Of a stretch of DNA of 63,994 nucleotides, positions 9,195-16,954 are shown in pieces. The translations under genes were made by a program, and so were the position numbers. The stretch's first letter is position 1. Each line of letters starts with the position of its first letter. The stretch covers positions 122,243 to 186,236 of the forward strand of contig CACDMX010000001.1 of the NCBI GenBank assembly GCA_902554035.1, read 5' to 3'. The notes beneath the pieces are model-generated. The model had not been told where the DNA came from, did no database searches, and worked only from the letters and a program-made list of their open reading frames with translations. The DNA is from an uncultured Pelagibacteraceae bacterium. Its GTDB lineage: Bacteria; Pseudomonadota; Alphaproteobacteria; Pelagibacterales; Pelagibacteraceae.

Positions 9195-9500
9195 ATGAAA
9201 AATCTATCCGTTTTTATTTTTGGAATGTTATTAATTCTTTTTATGTCAGGCTGTCAAACTATAAAAGAAAAAACAGATGAAATTGAAAAAAAAGAAAGTA
9301 AAAAGTTAAGCCAGTTTATTGGACAACCGGTTTCTGAACTAAAGATTGTAATGGGAAAACCTACAGGTATTTCTCAAAGCGATACTGGTTTAAAAGTTTT
9401 AATATATAAAACTAAGAAATATGGGATTACTTGTGAAAGGAAATTTGAAATTAATAACAACGATATGGTGATCGGGTTTCAAACAAAAGGATGTTTCTGA
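9195..9500 (+). CDS. Small lipoprotein with a BamE/SmpA-like segment
   Basis: 101 residues. A lipoprotein signal peptide ends in the lipobox LFMSGC (Cys at 20), followed by a short charged helix. The segment FIGQPVSELKIVMGKPTG has the G-x-P-x-S-x-L...G-x-P pattern of BamE/OmlA-like folds. Function unknown; it may assist outer-membrane assembly. Stands alone, followed by a strong hairpin. Confidence 0.7.
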   Translation: MKNLSVFIFGMLLILFMSGCQTIKEKTDEIEKKESKKLSQFIGQPVSELKIVMGKPTGISQSDTGLKVLIYKTKKYGITCERKFEINNNDMVIGFQTKGCF

Positions 9501-9502
9501 TA

Positions 9503-9525
9503 CTTGTGGGGAGTTGCCCCACAAG
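9503..9525. terminator. Perfect 9-bp hairpin between convergent genes, no U-tract
   Basis: CTTGTGGGG (9503-9511) pairs perfectly with CCCCACAAG (9517-9525) around AGTTG. It is strikingly GC-rich for this DNA and lies just after the lipoprotein stop, ahead of the convergent hsp20 stop. Neither side has a T-run, so it may block RNA decay or act as a weak terminator rather than being a classic intrinsic one. Confidence 0.55.
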
Positions 9526-9536
9526 CAAGGATTAAC

Positions 9537-9977
9537 TTATTTAATTTCTATAAGTTTTTTCTTTTTGTACTCTGGTACAATTCTTTCACAAGCAATTGTC
9601 AATAGACCATCTTTTAATTCTGCTCCACCCACTTTTACATCATCTGCAATTGTGAATGATCTAGCAAATTGTCTTTGAGAAATACCTTTGTGAATTATTT
9701 CACCATCCTTATTTTCAGATTTATTAATCTGTTTAGTTCTTACAGTTAATAAATTATCTTCAAACTCTACCTCAACATCCTTTTTGTTAAAACCAGCTAG
9801 TGCAACTTCAATTGAGTATTTGTCCTTTCCAGTTTTTCTTATGTTGTAGGGCGGATAATTAGATTGCATTGTCAAACTACCATTACCTAGCATACTTTCA
9901 AATTGGTCAAACATATCATCAAAACCAATTGAAAAAGGTCTTAGAGAGTTGAATATTGATAAGTCCTTACTTGTCAT
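9537..9977 (-). CDS. Small heat-shock protein Hsp20 (IbpA-like)
   Basis: ATP-independent holdase that keeps unfolding proteins soluble. The alpha-crystallin domain spans about residues 45-135 (YNIRKTGKDKYSIEVALAGF, then GISQRQFARSFTIADDVKV, and the closing LKDGLLTIAC). A C-terminal LIEIK gives an I-x-I-type anchor. 146 residues with an RpoH-type promoter and a ROSE-like leader immediately upstream, so expression is expected to respond to heat at both transcription and translation. Confidence 0.93.
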   Translation of the reverse strand: MTSKDLSIFNSLRPFSIGFDDMFDQFESMLGNGSLTMQSNYPPYNIRKTGKDKYSIEVALAGFNKKDVEVEFEDNLLTVRTKQINKSENKDGEIIHKGISQRQFARSFTIADDVKVGGAELKDGLLTIACERIVPEYKKKKLIEIK

Positions 9978-10027
9978 TTTTCCTCCTTTGTTAGCAAGGT
10001 TGTTGTAAGCCCCATTTGGCGACTTAC
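9978..10027 (-). promoter_or_regulatory. ROSE-like RNA thermometer in the hsp20 leader (predicted)
   Basis: The roughly 50-base leader has two hairpins. The first is GTAAG/CTTAC at 10027-10023 with 10009-10005. The second sequesters the Shine-Dalgarno: TTGCT (9997-9993) faces AGGAG (9987-9983) over the loop AACAA, and C9998-G9982 extends the helix. U·G, U-A, G·G, C-G, U-A is the pairing scheme of ROSE thermometers, including their odd G·G pair. ROSE elements are known on alpha- and gammaproteobacterial small heat-shock genes. Read by eye, not folded. Confidence 0.68.
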
Positions 10028-10031
10028 ATTT

Positions 10032-10062
10032 ATTATATGGGAATAATTAATTTTTTTTCAAG
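10032..10062 (-). promoter_or_regulatory. RpoH (sigma-32)-type promoter of hsp20
   Basis: CTTG (10062-10059) followed by AAA, a 17-base spacer and CCCATATAAT (10041-10032). This fits the alphaproteobacterial RpoH pattern CTTG-N17/18-CYTATNTNNG, and equally E. coli sigma-32 CTTGAAA...CCCCATNT. Predicted start near 10027 gives the 50-base thermometer leader. Confidence 0.72.
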
Positions 10063-10069
10063 ATTGTAT

Positions 10070-12145
10070 TTAAAGTTTATTTGTTACCTTTAAAGCAAAT
10101 GCATAATCAAATGCAATTTCTTCAATAGCTCCGTCTCTACCAGATTTTCCGCCATGTCCTGCGTTCATCTCAGTTTTTAAAAGCAATAAATTATTATCTG
10201 TTTTATAATCTCTCAGTTTTGCTGTAAATTTTGCAGGTTCATCAAATAAAACTCTATTATCACTTAAACTTGTTGTAATTAGAATATGAGGATAATCCAT
10301 TTTTTTAATATTATTATATGGCGCATAAGAAAATATATAATCAAAATGTTTTTTATTTTTCTTAGCATTTCCAAACTCATCAAATTCTCCAATCGTTAAA
10401 GGCAGTGAGTGATCAAGATTTGTGGTGAGAGAATCTACGAAAGGAACAGCCATAATAATACCTAAAAATAAATTTGGTTCTTTGTTTACGACTGCACCCA
10501 TTAAAAGTCCACCAGCAGAACCACCCATACCTATAATTTTTTTTTTCGATGTATATTTTTTCCCTATAAGAAATTTAGCAACTGCGATATAGTCTTCAAA
10601 TGTATTTTTTTTATTTAAAAGTTTACCTTCTTTCCACCATTTCATTCCTCTTTCCATTCCACCTCTAATATGTGCTGTAACCCAAATTATGTCTCTATTT
10701 ATTAGGGAGATCCTAGTAGACGAAAAACCCGGGGATATTGAGTTCCCATAAGACCCATATCCATAAAGAAGTAAATTAGCTGACCCATCAATTTTAGTTT
10801 TTTTGTGTCTTGTTATTGTCATTGGAACTTTTCTACCATCATGAGATTCACATTCTAATCTTTCAACAATATAATCATCTGGGCTATGGCCTGAGGGTAT
10901 GATTTGTTCTTTAACTAGTTTTTTTTCCCCAGTCTCTAAATTGTAATCATATACCCTTGTTTGAGTTTTTGGCGAAGAATAGCTAATATGGATTTCGTCT
11001 GTATTTCTATCTCTTTGTTTTAAAGATAGCCCAGGATCAATTACTTCTTCATCGGTAAATTTTAGTTCTTTTTCAACATTATTATTTATATTTTTTACGA
11101 AAATTTTTCCTAGTGCATTTGATATTTCGCTTCTTATTATCCAATTATTTAAAAATGTAAGACCACCAACAAGAACCTCATTTTTTGCAGGAATATATGT
11201 TTCCCAATTTTGATTTTCTAAATCATTACAAACATCAATTTTAAAATCTTCAGCATCTTTATTTGTATGGTTATAAAAATTTTTATTCCATGAGTTTACA
11301 CTGTAAATAATTCCTTTTTCTCTTTTTATAATTAATTTTGGTTTTGGAGTTGTTTCATTTACATGAAAATAATATTGCTCGCTTGTATTATGATCAGACG
11401 AGTTTATAAAAAAATATTTTTCATCAGAACTTAACGATATACCTACAGTGAAAGCTTCACTTTTTTCCTCAAAAATTAATAGGTCATTTTTTACTTTGTC
11501 TCCTATTTTATGTCTAAATATTTTTCTTGGTCTATGATTTTTATCAAGTTTTGAGTAAAAAATATATTTATCATCTAAGCTAAAAGTAATTCCACCAGTA
11601 GTGTCTTCAATTTTTTCAGTAACTAAATTATTTGAAGAAATTTCTCTTATATAAATTGTATAATATTCGGACCCTTTGAGATCCAATGAATAACCTAAAA
11701 ATTTATCGTTAAAACTAACCTCTAAATCTCCAACACCAAAATATTCTGTTTTAATTTTTTCTTTTTCCTTGTCACCATTCCATATTTCTTCCACATTTTG
11801 AGATCCAATTTTTTTTCTTAATTTAATAGAGTAATTTCCTTCAACTGTAGTTTTTGTCCAATATTCATACGAATGATCTTTATAAGCCAAACTTTCATCA
11901 TCCAACTTAATTCTTCCTTTGATTTCTTTGAAAAGATCACTTTGAACTTTTTTTGTTCCCATCATATGGTGATCAGTAAACTTATTCTCTTCCTCTAGGT
12001 ATTTTCTAACTTCAGGATTGAGTTTTTTACTATCCTTTAAAACTTCGAGTATATCTTTTTGATGTATCCAGCTATAGTTATCTACCCAATTTACGTTGTG
12101 ACAAGATTTTGTCTCAGGTTTTTTAGTTAGTTGTGGTATTTTCAT
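10070..12145 (-). CDS. Prolyl oligopeptidase family protease (S9A, oligopeptidase B-like)
   Basis: Cytoplasmic serine peptidase that cuts short peptides, in PtrB-type enzymes after basic residues. The 691 residues comprise an N-terminal seven-bladed propeller (about 1-410) and a C-terminal alpha/beta-hydrolase. Nucleophile Ser543 is in GMGGSAGGLLMGA, and catalytic His664 is in NAGHGGKSGRDG. YGYGSYG and AHIRGGMERGMKWW are strong S9A signatures. ATG at 12145; divergent from the J-domain gene 18 bases away. Confidence 0.92.
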   Translation of the reverse strand: MKIPQLTKKPETKSCHNVNWVDNYSWIHQKDILEVLKDSKKLNPEVRKYLEEENKFTDHHMMGTKKVQSDLFKEIKGRIKLDDESLAYKDHSYEYWTKTTVEGNYSIKLRKKIGSQNVEEIWNGDKEKEKIKTEYFGVGDLEVSFNDKFLGYSLDLKGSEYYTIYIREISSNNLVTEKIEDTTGGITFSLDDKYIFYSKLDKNHRPRKIFRHKIGDKVKNDLLIFEEKSEAFTVGISLSSDEKYFFINSSDHNTSEQYYFHVNETTPKPKLIIKREKGIIYSVNSWNKNFYNHTNKDAEDFKIDVCNDLENQNWETYIPAKNEVLVGGLTFLNNWIIRSEISNALGKIFVKNINNNVEKELKFTDEEVIDPGLSLKQRDRNTDEIHISYSSPKTQTRVYDYNLETGEKKLVKEQIIPSGHSPDDYIVERLECESHDGRKVPMTITRHKKTKIDGSANLLLYGYGSYGNSISPGFSSTRISLINRDIIWVTAHIRGGMERGMKWWKEGKLLNKKNTFEDYIAVAKFLIGKKYTSKKKIIGMGGSAGGLLMGAVVNKEPNLFLGIIMAVPFVDSLTTNLDHSLPLTIGEFDEFGNAKKNKKHFDYIFSYAPYNNIKKMDYPHILITTSLSDNRVLFDEPAKFTAKLRDYKTDNNLLLLKTEMNAGHGGKSGRDGAIEEIAFDYAFALKVTNKL

Positions 12146-12163
12146 TTAAAAAAGAACTAATAC

Positions 12164-12673
12164 ATGAATATTTTTTTTATAACACTTATTATTTTTGTCG
12201 TAGTCTATTTAATTCTCAATTGGTTTGTCAAAACATCAAGTAAGAAAATTTCAAAAGGAATTAGATCATTCACTATCATTTTATCAATAATTCTCGCTCT
12301 AGTTATGGCATATGCGGGGAGATTTATATTTTCCTTACCTTTTGTTCTAATGATTTTACCTTTAATTAAAACAAAGGCAGGCCTGACTTTAATGCAAATA
12401 ATAAGAATTTGGGGTTTGCTGAGATTTTTAAAAAATTCGGGAAGATTTAGTTTTAATAATATAAACGATAATCTAAATACTAAAAGCATGTCCCTAGATG
12501 AGGCTTTCAAAATATTGAATTTAGACCCATCAAAGAAATATAAAAAAGAAGAGGTATTAAAATCTTATAAAAAAATAATGAAAAAAATTCATCCTGATGT
12601 TAGTCCTGAATTGACGAGAATTGCTTCAATTGTTAACGAAGCAAAAGAGATTGTTTTAAAAAATACTTTATAA
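12164..12673 (+). CDS. Membrane-anchored J-domain protein
   Basis: 169 residues. Two hydrophobic helices (about 3-20 and 35-65) are followed by a C-terminal J-like domain (about 105-165) with the HPD tripeptide in IMKKIHPDVSPE. This layout (membrane anchor plus C-terminal J domain) resembles DnaJC19/TIM14-like proteins of alphaproteobacteria. It would stimulate DnaK ATPase at the membrane. Convergent with, and overlapping by 6 bases, the glycosyltransferase that follows. Confidence 0.8.
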   Translation: MNIFFITLIIFVVVYLILNWFVKTSSKKISKGIRSFTIILSIILALVMAYAGRFIFSLPFVLMILPLIKTKAGLTLMQIIRIWGLLRFLKNSGRFSFNNINDNLNTKSMSLDEAFKILNLDPSKKYKKEEVLKSYKKIMKKIHPDVSPELTRIASIVNEAKEIVLKNTL

Positions 12674-13609
12674 TTTTAAAATAAAATTTACTTTTTCTAT
12701 AACTTTTTTTACTTCAATTGTCTCTGGCAAAAATCTTGAGTCATGAGTAATATCATCATCCTTCTGACCCTCTGGCAGAACTCTAAATTGTTTCACACTA
12801 TAATCTGTATAGGCCCTAGGTGTATCAAGTATCATAATAATACTTGGAATATTACACTGACAAGCAATATGATGTCCAAAAGAGTCATTTCCGATATAAA
12901 TATTCGTTAAAGAAATTAATGGAACGATTTCAGAAATTTTTCTAGTATGAAGTGATAAACAGTTTTCTGATTTTGTATGTTTTAGTATTTCATCTGCAAT
13001 ATTTTTCTCATTTGGTCCGCATAATAAAAAAAAGAAAAACTTATTTTCTTTATTTAAAAAATTAATTAATTGAATAAAATTTTTTGAACCCCACCTGGTG
13101 GTTGGCCCCGAGGATCCAATTCCAAGCATTACATTGATCCTATTTTTTTTTATATTATTTTTTTCTTTATTTTGATTATTTTTATCAATGTAAATCTTTG
13201 TTTCTGTAGGACAATCTTTAATATTTAAGACTTTTTCAGTAAATTTTTTTGCAGCTTTTACAAGATGTAAATTTTTTTTATTTAAAAATGGATAACAATT
13301 TATATTTTTTATTCTAGCTATTTTACTCGCAAGAAAAAATCTAATACTTGGATAAAAAATAAATATATTATCAATTTTTTCCTTTGACAGAAATTTACCT
13401 AATTTAAAAATATCACTAAATTTTTTATAATATTTATCTAGGTATATAACATCTGAAATTTTTGGATCATTGTATAAAACTTCTTTAAGAGTTTCACATA
13501 AAGTTATAATTGTTACTGGACCATATTTAATAGAAATTTGATGACAATAAGATAAATGCAATAAATTTGCCCCTAAACCTTTATAACCTAGCAATATAAC
13601 ATTTTTCAT
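12668..13609 (-). CDS. Glycosyltransferase family 9 (heptosyltransferase-like)
   Basis: 313 residues with two Rossmann-like halves. The C-terminal half has the GT9 pattern: MLGIGSSGPTTRWGSKNFIQL (acceptor/nucleotide loop), FLLCGPNEKN, and IYIGNDSFGHHIACQCNIP, the NDSG-type motif of ADP-heptose transferases. Likely adds sugar to lipopolysaccharide core or another surface glycan. Donor and acceptor are unproven. Confidence 0.8.
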   Translation of the reverse strand: MKNVILLGYKGLGANLLHLSYCHQISIKYGPVTIITLCETLKEVLYNDPKISDVIYLDKYYKKFSDIFKLGKFLSKEKIDNIFIFYPSIRFFLASKIARIKNINCYPFLNKKNLHLVKAAKKFTEKVLNIKDCPTETKIYIDKNNQNKEKNNIKKNRINVMLGIGSSGPTTRWGSKNFIQLINFLNKENKFFFFLLCGPNEKNIADEILKHTKSENCLSLHTRKISEIVPLISLTNIYIGNDSFGHHIACQCNIPSIIMILDTPRAYTDYSVKQFRVLPEGQKDDDITHDSRFLPETIEVKKVIEKVNFILKL

Positions 13610-13659
13610 AATTATTATTTGATTAATAATATTTATACCTTAAAATTGATAATATCATC

Positions 13660-14523
13660 ATGTCACAAATAAGGGGAATTTTTGCTGCTGGAATGTCAAT
13701 TTTAAGAGATAATTTGAGTCTTGATGTAGATAAAACTATAGCGCATTCAGAAAGATTAATTCAAACAGGTTGTCATGGTGTTGTACTTTTTGGAAGCACA
13801 GGTCAAGCTCAATTAATCTCTATTAGTGAAAAAATTGACCTATTAAATAAGCTTTCTGGAAATAAGTATAAAAGTAAATATTTGATTGGTACTGGGTTAA
13901 ACTCGTTAAGTGAGACTATAAACCTAATGCAAATTTCATGCTCGTTAGGATTTAGTCATTTTCTAATTATGCCACCCGCATATTATAAATATGGAGATGA
14001 TGGTGTAATTAATTTTTATACAAAAATTATTCAAAAAATTCCTGATTGTAAAATTATACTTTATAATTTTGAGAAATTATGTGGTTATAAATTTAGTATT
14101 GAGTGTGTTAATAAATTAGTAAATCAATTTCCAGAACAAATCATTGGAGTTAAAGATAGCACTTACAATTTATACAAGGATTTAAAAATCAAAAATTTCT
14201 CAATTTTTCCTGGCTCAGAACTAAAGCTGTTAAATGGGTTAGAGATTGGCTGTTCTGGTATAATTACAGCAACATGTAATGTAACTGCAGAATTATCTAG
14301 AAAGGTATTTGATGATTTTGATCAAAAAAAAAATCAAACTGTTAATGAAAAATTATGTGAAGTTAGAAAAGTATTTGATCAATTTAATTTAATTTCAGGG
14401 CTTCACACTTTTTTAGGAAAAAAGGACAAAAATTACAAAAATCTTCTTCCCCCACTTACTCTTTTGAATGAATATGATGAAAAAAAATTACTTGAAGATT
14501 TAGTCAAACTAGATTTTAATTAA
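13660..14523 (+). CDS. DapA-family aldolase (dihydrodipicolinate synthase/N-acetylneuraminate lyase superfamily)
   Basis: TIM-barrel class I aldolase, 287 residues. The Schiff-base lysine is K165 in IIGVKDSTYN, and the helper tyrosine lies in ILYNFE (about 137). The pyruvate carboxylate loop reads GSTGQ rather than the GTTGE usual in true DapA, so the substrate is probably not aspartate semialdehyde. 18 bases upstream of the Cfa-like gene on the same strand. Confidence 0.82.
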   Translation: MSQIRGIFAAGMSILRDNLSLDVDKTIAHSERLIQTGCHGVVLFGSTGQAQLISISEKIDLLNKLSGNKYKSKYLIGTGLNSLSETINLMQISCSLGFSHFLIMPPAYYKYGDDGVINFYTKIIQKIPDCKIILYNFEKLCGYKFSIECVNKLVNQFPEQIIGVKDSTYNLYKDLKIKNFSIFPGSELKLLNGLEIGCSGIITATCNVTAELSRKVFDDFDQKKNQTVNEKLCEVRKVFDQFNLISGLHTFLGKKDKNYKNLLPPLTLLNEYDEKKLLEDLVKLDFN

Positions 14524-14541
14524 TATTTTTTTAGGGATAAA

Positions 14542-15729
14542 ATGCAATTAATAAAGTTTTTGAATAATCTTTTCAAAAAAGATGGATTTGTATTAATTGA
14601 TGCAAATTCTAAAAAATATATAATTGGAAAACCAGATAAAACAAATCCTGTAACACTAAAAATATTAGATAAAAAACTTCATTTAAAACTTTTAATCAAT
14701 CCAGATTTATATTTTGGTGAGGCCTATACTGATGGATCTTTAAAAATAGAAAATGGGACACTAACCGAATTTTTGGAAATAGCTTTTAAAAATATTGGGA
14801 GAGGAGAAATAAATACATTCGGATATATTTTAAAAAAAATAAAAGGCAGTTATAGATACTTAACTAATTTCAATTTTGCTAAACAGTCAAAAAAAAATAT
14901 TGCTCATCATTACGATTTGTCAGATGACCTTTATAATTTGTTTTTAGACTCAAAAAGACAATATTCATGTGGATATTTTAAAAATGAAAATAATTCTTTG
15001 GAAGAAGCACAGACTAACAAAATTAATCATATAATAAAAAAATTAAATCTAAAACCAAATCAAAAAGTACTAGATATTGGATCTGGTTGGGGTTTCCTTG
15101 CCTTGGAAATAGCCAAACAATCAAAATGTGAAGTAACAGGAATTACTTTGTCAGAAAATCAATTAAAATATTCGAATGATATGGCGAAAGAGCAAAACTT
15201 AGAAAATCAGGTTCAATTTAAACTTTTAGATTACAGGTACTTAAAAGAAAAATTTGATAGAGTGGTTAGTGTTGGAATGTTTGAACATGTGGGAAGAAAG
15301 TTTTATAAAACTTTTTTTCGGCAAGTAAATAATCTTTTAAAAAACGATGGTTTAGCGTTAATTCATACAATTGGCACCGCAAATGGACCAAGAGACCCAC
15401 AACCTTGGATTTCAAAATATATTTTTCCCGGAGGATATACTCCAAGCATGAGTGAAGTAGCCGGCCCAATTGAAAAATCTGGATTAGTTGTTTCAGATTT
15501 AGAAGTACTAAGAATGCATTATTCTCATACTCTTAGAAAGTGGAAGGAAAACTGTATAGAAAATAAATCAAAAATAATCGGCATGTTTGATGAAAGATTT
15601 TTTAGAATGTGGGAATTCTATTTAACATCATGTGAAATGGCTTTTAAATGGGGAGATCAGGTTGTATTTCAATTTCAACTTACGAAAGATTTTACCACCG
15701 CTCCAAATACAAGAGACTATATTTATTAA
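14542..15729 (+). CDS. Cyclopropane-fatty-acyl-phospholipid synthase family methyltransferase
   Basis: SAM-dependent enzyme acting on unsaturated acyl chains of membrane phospholipids. 395 residues: an N-terminal lipid-binding region (about 1-110), IAHHYDLSDDLYNLFLD, then the SAM-binding motif LDIGSGWGFLALEIAK. VSVGMFEHVG and FPGGYTPSM are typical Cfa signatures. Cyclopropanation is the default call; related enzymes add methyl groups to other lipids. Confidence 0.9.
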   Translation: MQLIKFLNNLFKKDGFVLIDANSKKYIIGKPDKTNPVTLKILDKKLHLKLLINPDLYFGEAYTDGSLKIENGTLTEFLEIAFKNIGRGEINTFGYILKKIKGSYRYLTNFNFAKQSKKNIAHHYDLSDDLYNLFLDSKRQYSCGYFKNENNSLEEAQTNKINHIIKKLNLKPNQKVLDIGSGWGFLALEIAKQSKCEVTGITLSENQLKYSNDMAKEQNLENQVQFKLLDYRYLKEKFDRVVSVGMFEHVGRKFYKTFFRQVNNLLKNDGLALIHTIGTANGPRDPQPWISKYIFPGGYTPSMSEVAGPIEKSGLVVSDLEVLRMHYSHTLRKWKENCIENKSKIIGMFDERFFRMWEFYLTSCEMAFKWGDQVVFQFQLTKDFTTAPNTRDYIY

Positions 15730-15763
15730 TTTTTTATTGATAAGTCTTTAACCAACTAAATAA

Positions 15764-16939
15764 ATGAAAAAAAAAAATAAATCTAGAAAAAACATAAAAA
15801 AACACAAAAAAAGAAAAAAGAAAGTAAATAAAAAGTCTTTCAAAAAAAAAAAAATTAAAAAAATAAAAAAATTAAAAATATTCCGAAAAATAAAAAAAGA
15901 AAAAATAATTAAGCAAAAAAAAATAAGTAAAAAACACGTAAATTTTTTATTAAAAATTGTTAGATTTCAAAATAGTTTAAAATTAGATTTTAAGATAAAA
16001 TTTAATTTATTTTCTGCAATTGAAAAATCGATTCAAAGTTTTTTTTCAGGTATTGAAAAGAATATTCAAGATTATAGGATCATTCAACAAGATGAGAAAC
16101 GTAGACAAAAACTAGAGGAAATAGAGAGAAGAGAAAAAGAAAGAATAGAGCAAAAACGTTCGGCAGAAGAAAAAAAAAAATTACAACTGAAGCTTCAAGA
16201 ACAATCTTTAAAGGATGAAATAAGACTAGAAAAAGAAAGATCTAAGGATTTAAAATTATTTCTAAGGAAAGAGCAGGCAATTGTAAGAAAAGAACAGGCA
16301 GAAAAGCAAAAGCAATTTTTAAAACAGATCAAGTTAGAAAAACAAATTGAAAAATTTAGAATTCGAGAGGTTAAAGAATTAGAAAAACTCGAGAGAATAT
16401 CTTTACAAGAAAAACGTGATGATTATGCAGGTCTTCAAGAAAGGATTGAAAAACTTAAAGAAAAATATCGGATTATAAGAGATCAAAAGATAAGGGAGCG
16501 AGTAGAGGCATTAGGTATAAAAATTGAAGGAGATGAAGACAGAGAAACTCTTTTATTAAAAGAAAAAGAATATACACTCTCAAGACAAAAAATAGAAATT
16601 TCACTAGAAAGTTTTTATAGAAGTGCAAATAGTCTGGTGTTCCAATTGAACAAGAGACATATAACACGTAACATGTCAATATTGAGATGTATAGATAGAA
16701 GATTTGAAACAGGTGAAATTTTTATAAAGTGGGATGAGTCAAGCGATGATGAGTGGTTAATATTAATTTATATAAAAGATAATTTGCCTGACAAAGGCAT
16801 AATAATAGAAGATAAATCAAATCCTGAAAAAAATGTTTCTCACGAATATAAAACAAATGAAATATTCAAAGCTTCAGATATGATGGTGGACTCTTTAACA
16901 CAATTGATTTCAAAAGAAAGATCAAAAAAAGCTAATTAA
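15764..16939 (+). CDS. Lysine-rich coiled-coil protein of unknown function
   Basis: 391 residues. The first 55 or so are mostly lysine and arginine (KSRKNIKKHKKRKKKVNK), with no signal peptide. From about 100 to 250 a long charged coiled coil (E, K, R, Q heptads) follows. The last 120 residues look globular, with FIKWDESSDDEWLILIYIKD. The basic tail could bind nucleic acid or membrane, but that is inference. Convergent with the regulator gene, 15 bases away. I do not recognise the family. Confidence 0.75.
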   Translation: MKKKNKSRKNIKKHKKRKKKVNKKSFKKKKIKKIKKLKIFRKIKKEKIIKQKKISKKHVNFLLKIVRFQNSLKLDFKIKFNLFSAIEKSIQSFFSGIEKNIQDYRIIQQDEKRRQKLEEIERREKERIEQKRSAEEKKKLQLKLQEQSLKDEIRLEKERSKDLKLFLRKEQAIVRKEQAEKQKQFLKQIKLEKQIEKFRIREVKELEKLERISLQEKRDDYAGLQERIEKLKEKYRIIRDQKIRERVEALGIKIEGDEDRETLLLKEKEYTLSRQKIEISLESFYRSANSLVFQLNKRHITRNMSILRCIDRRFETGEIFIKWDESSDDEWLILIYIKDNLPDKGIIIEDKSNPEKNVSHEYKTNEIFKASDMMVDSLTQLISKERSKKAN

Positions 16940-16954
16940 TTTTTTAGGATAAAT

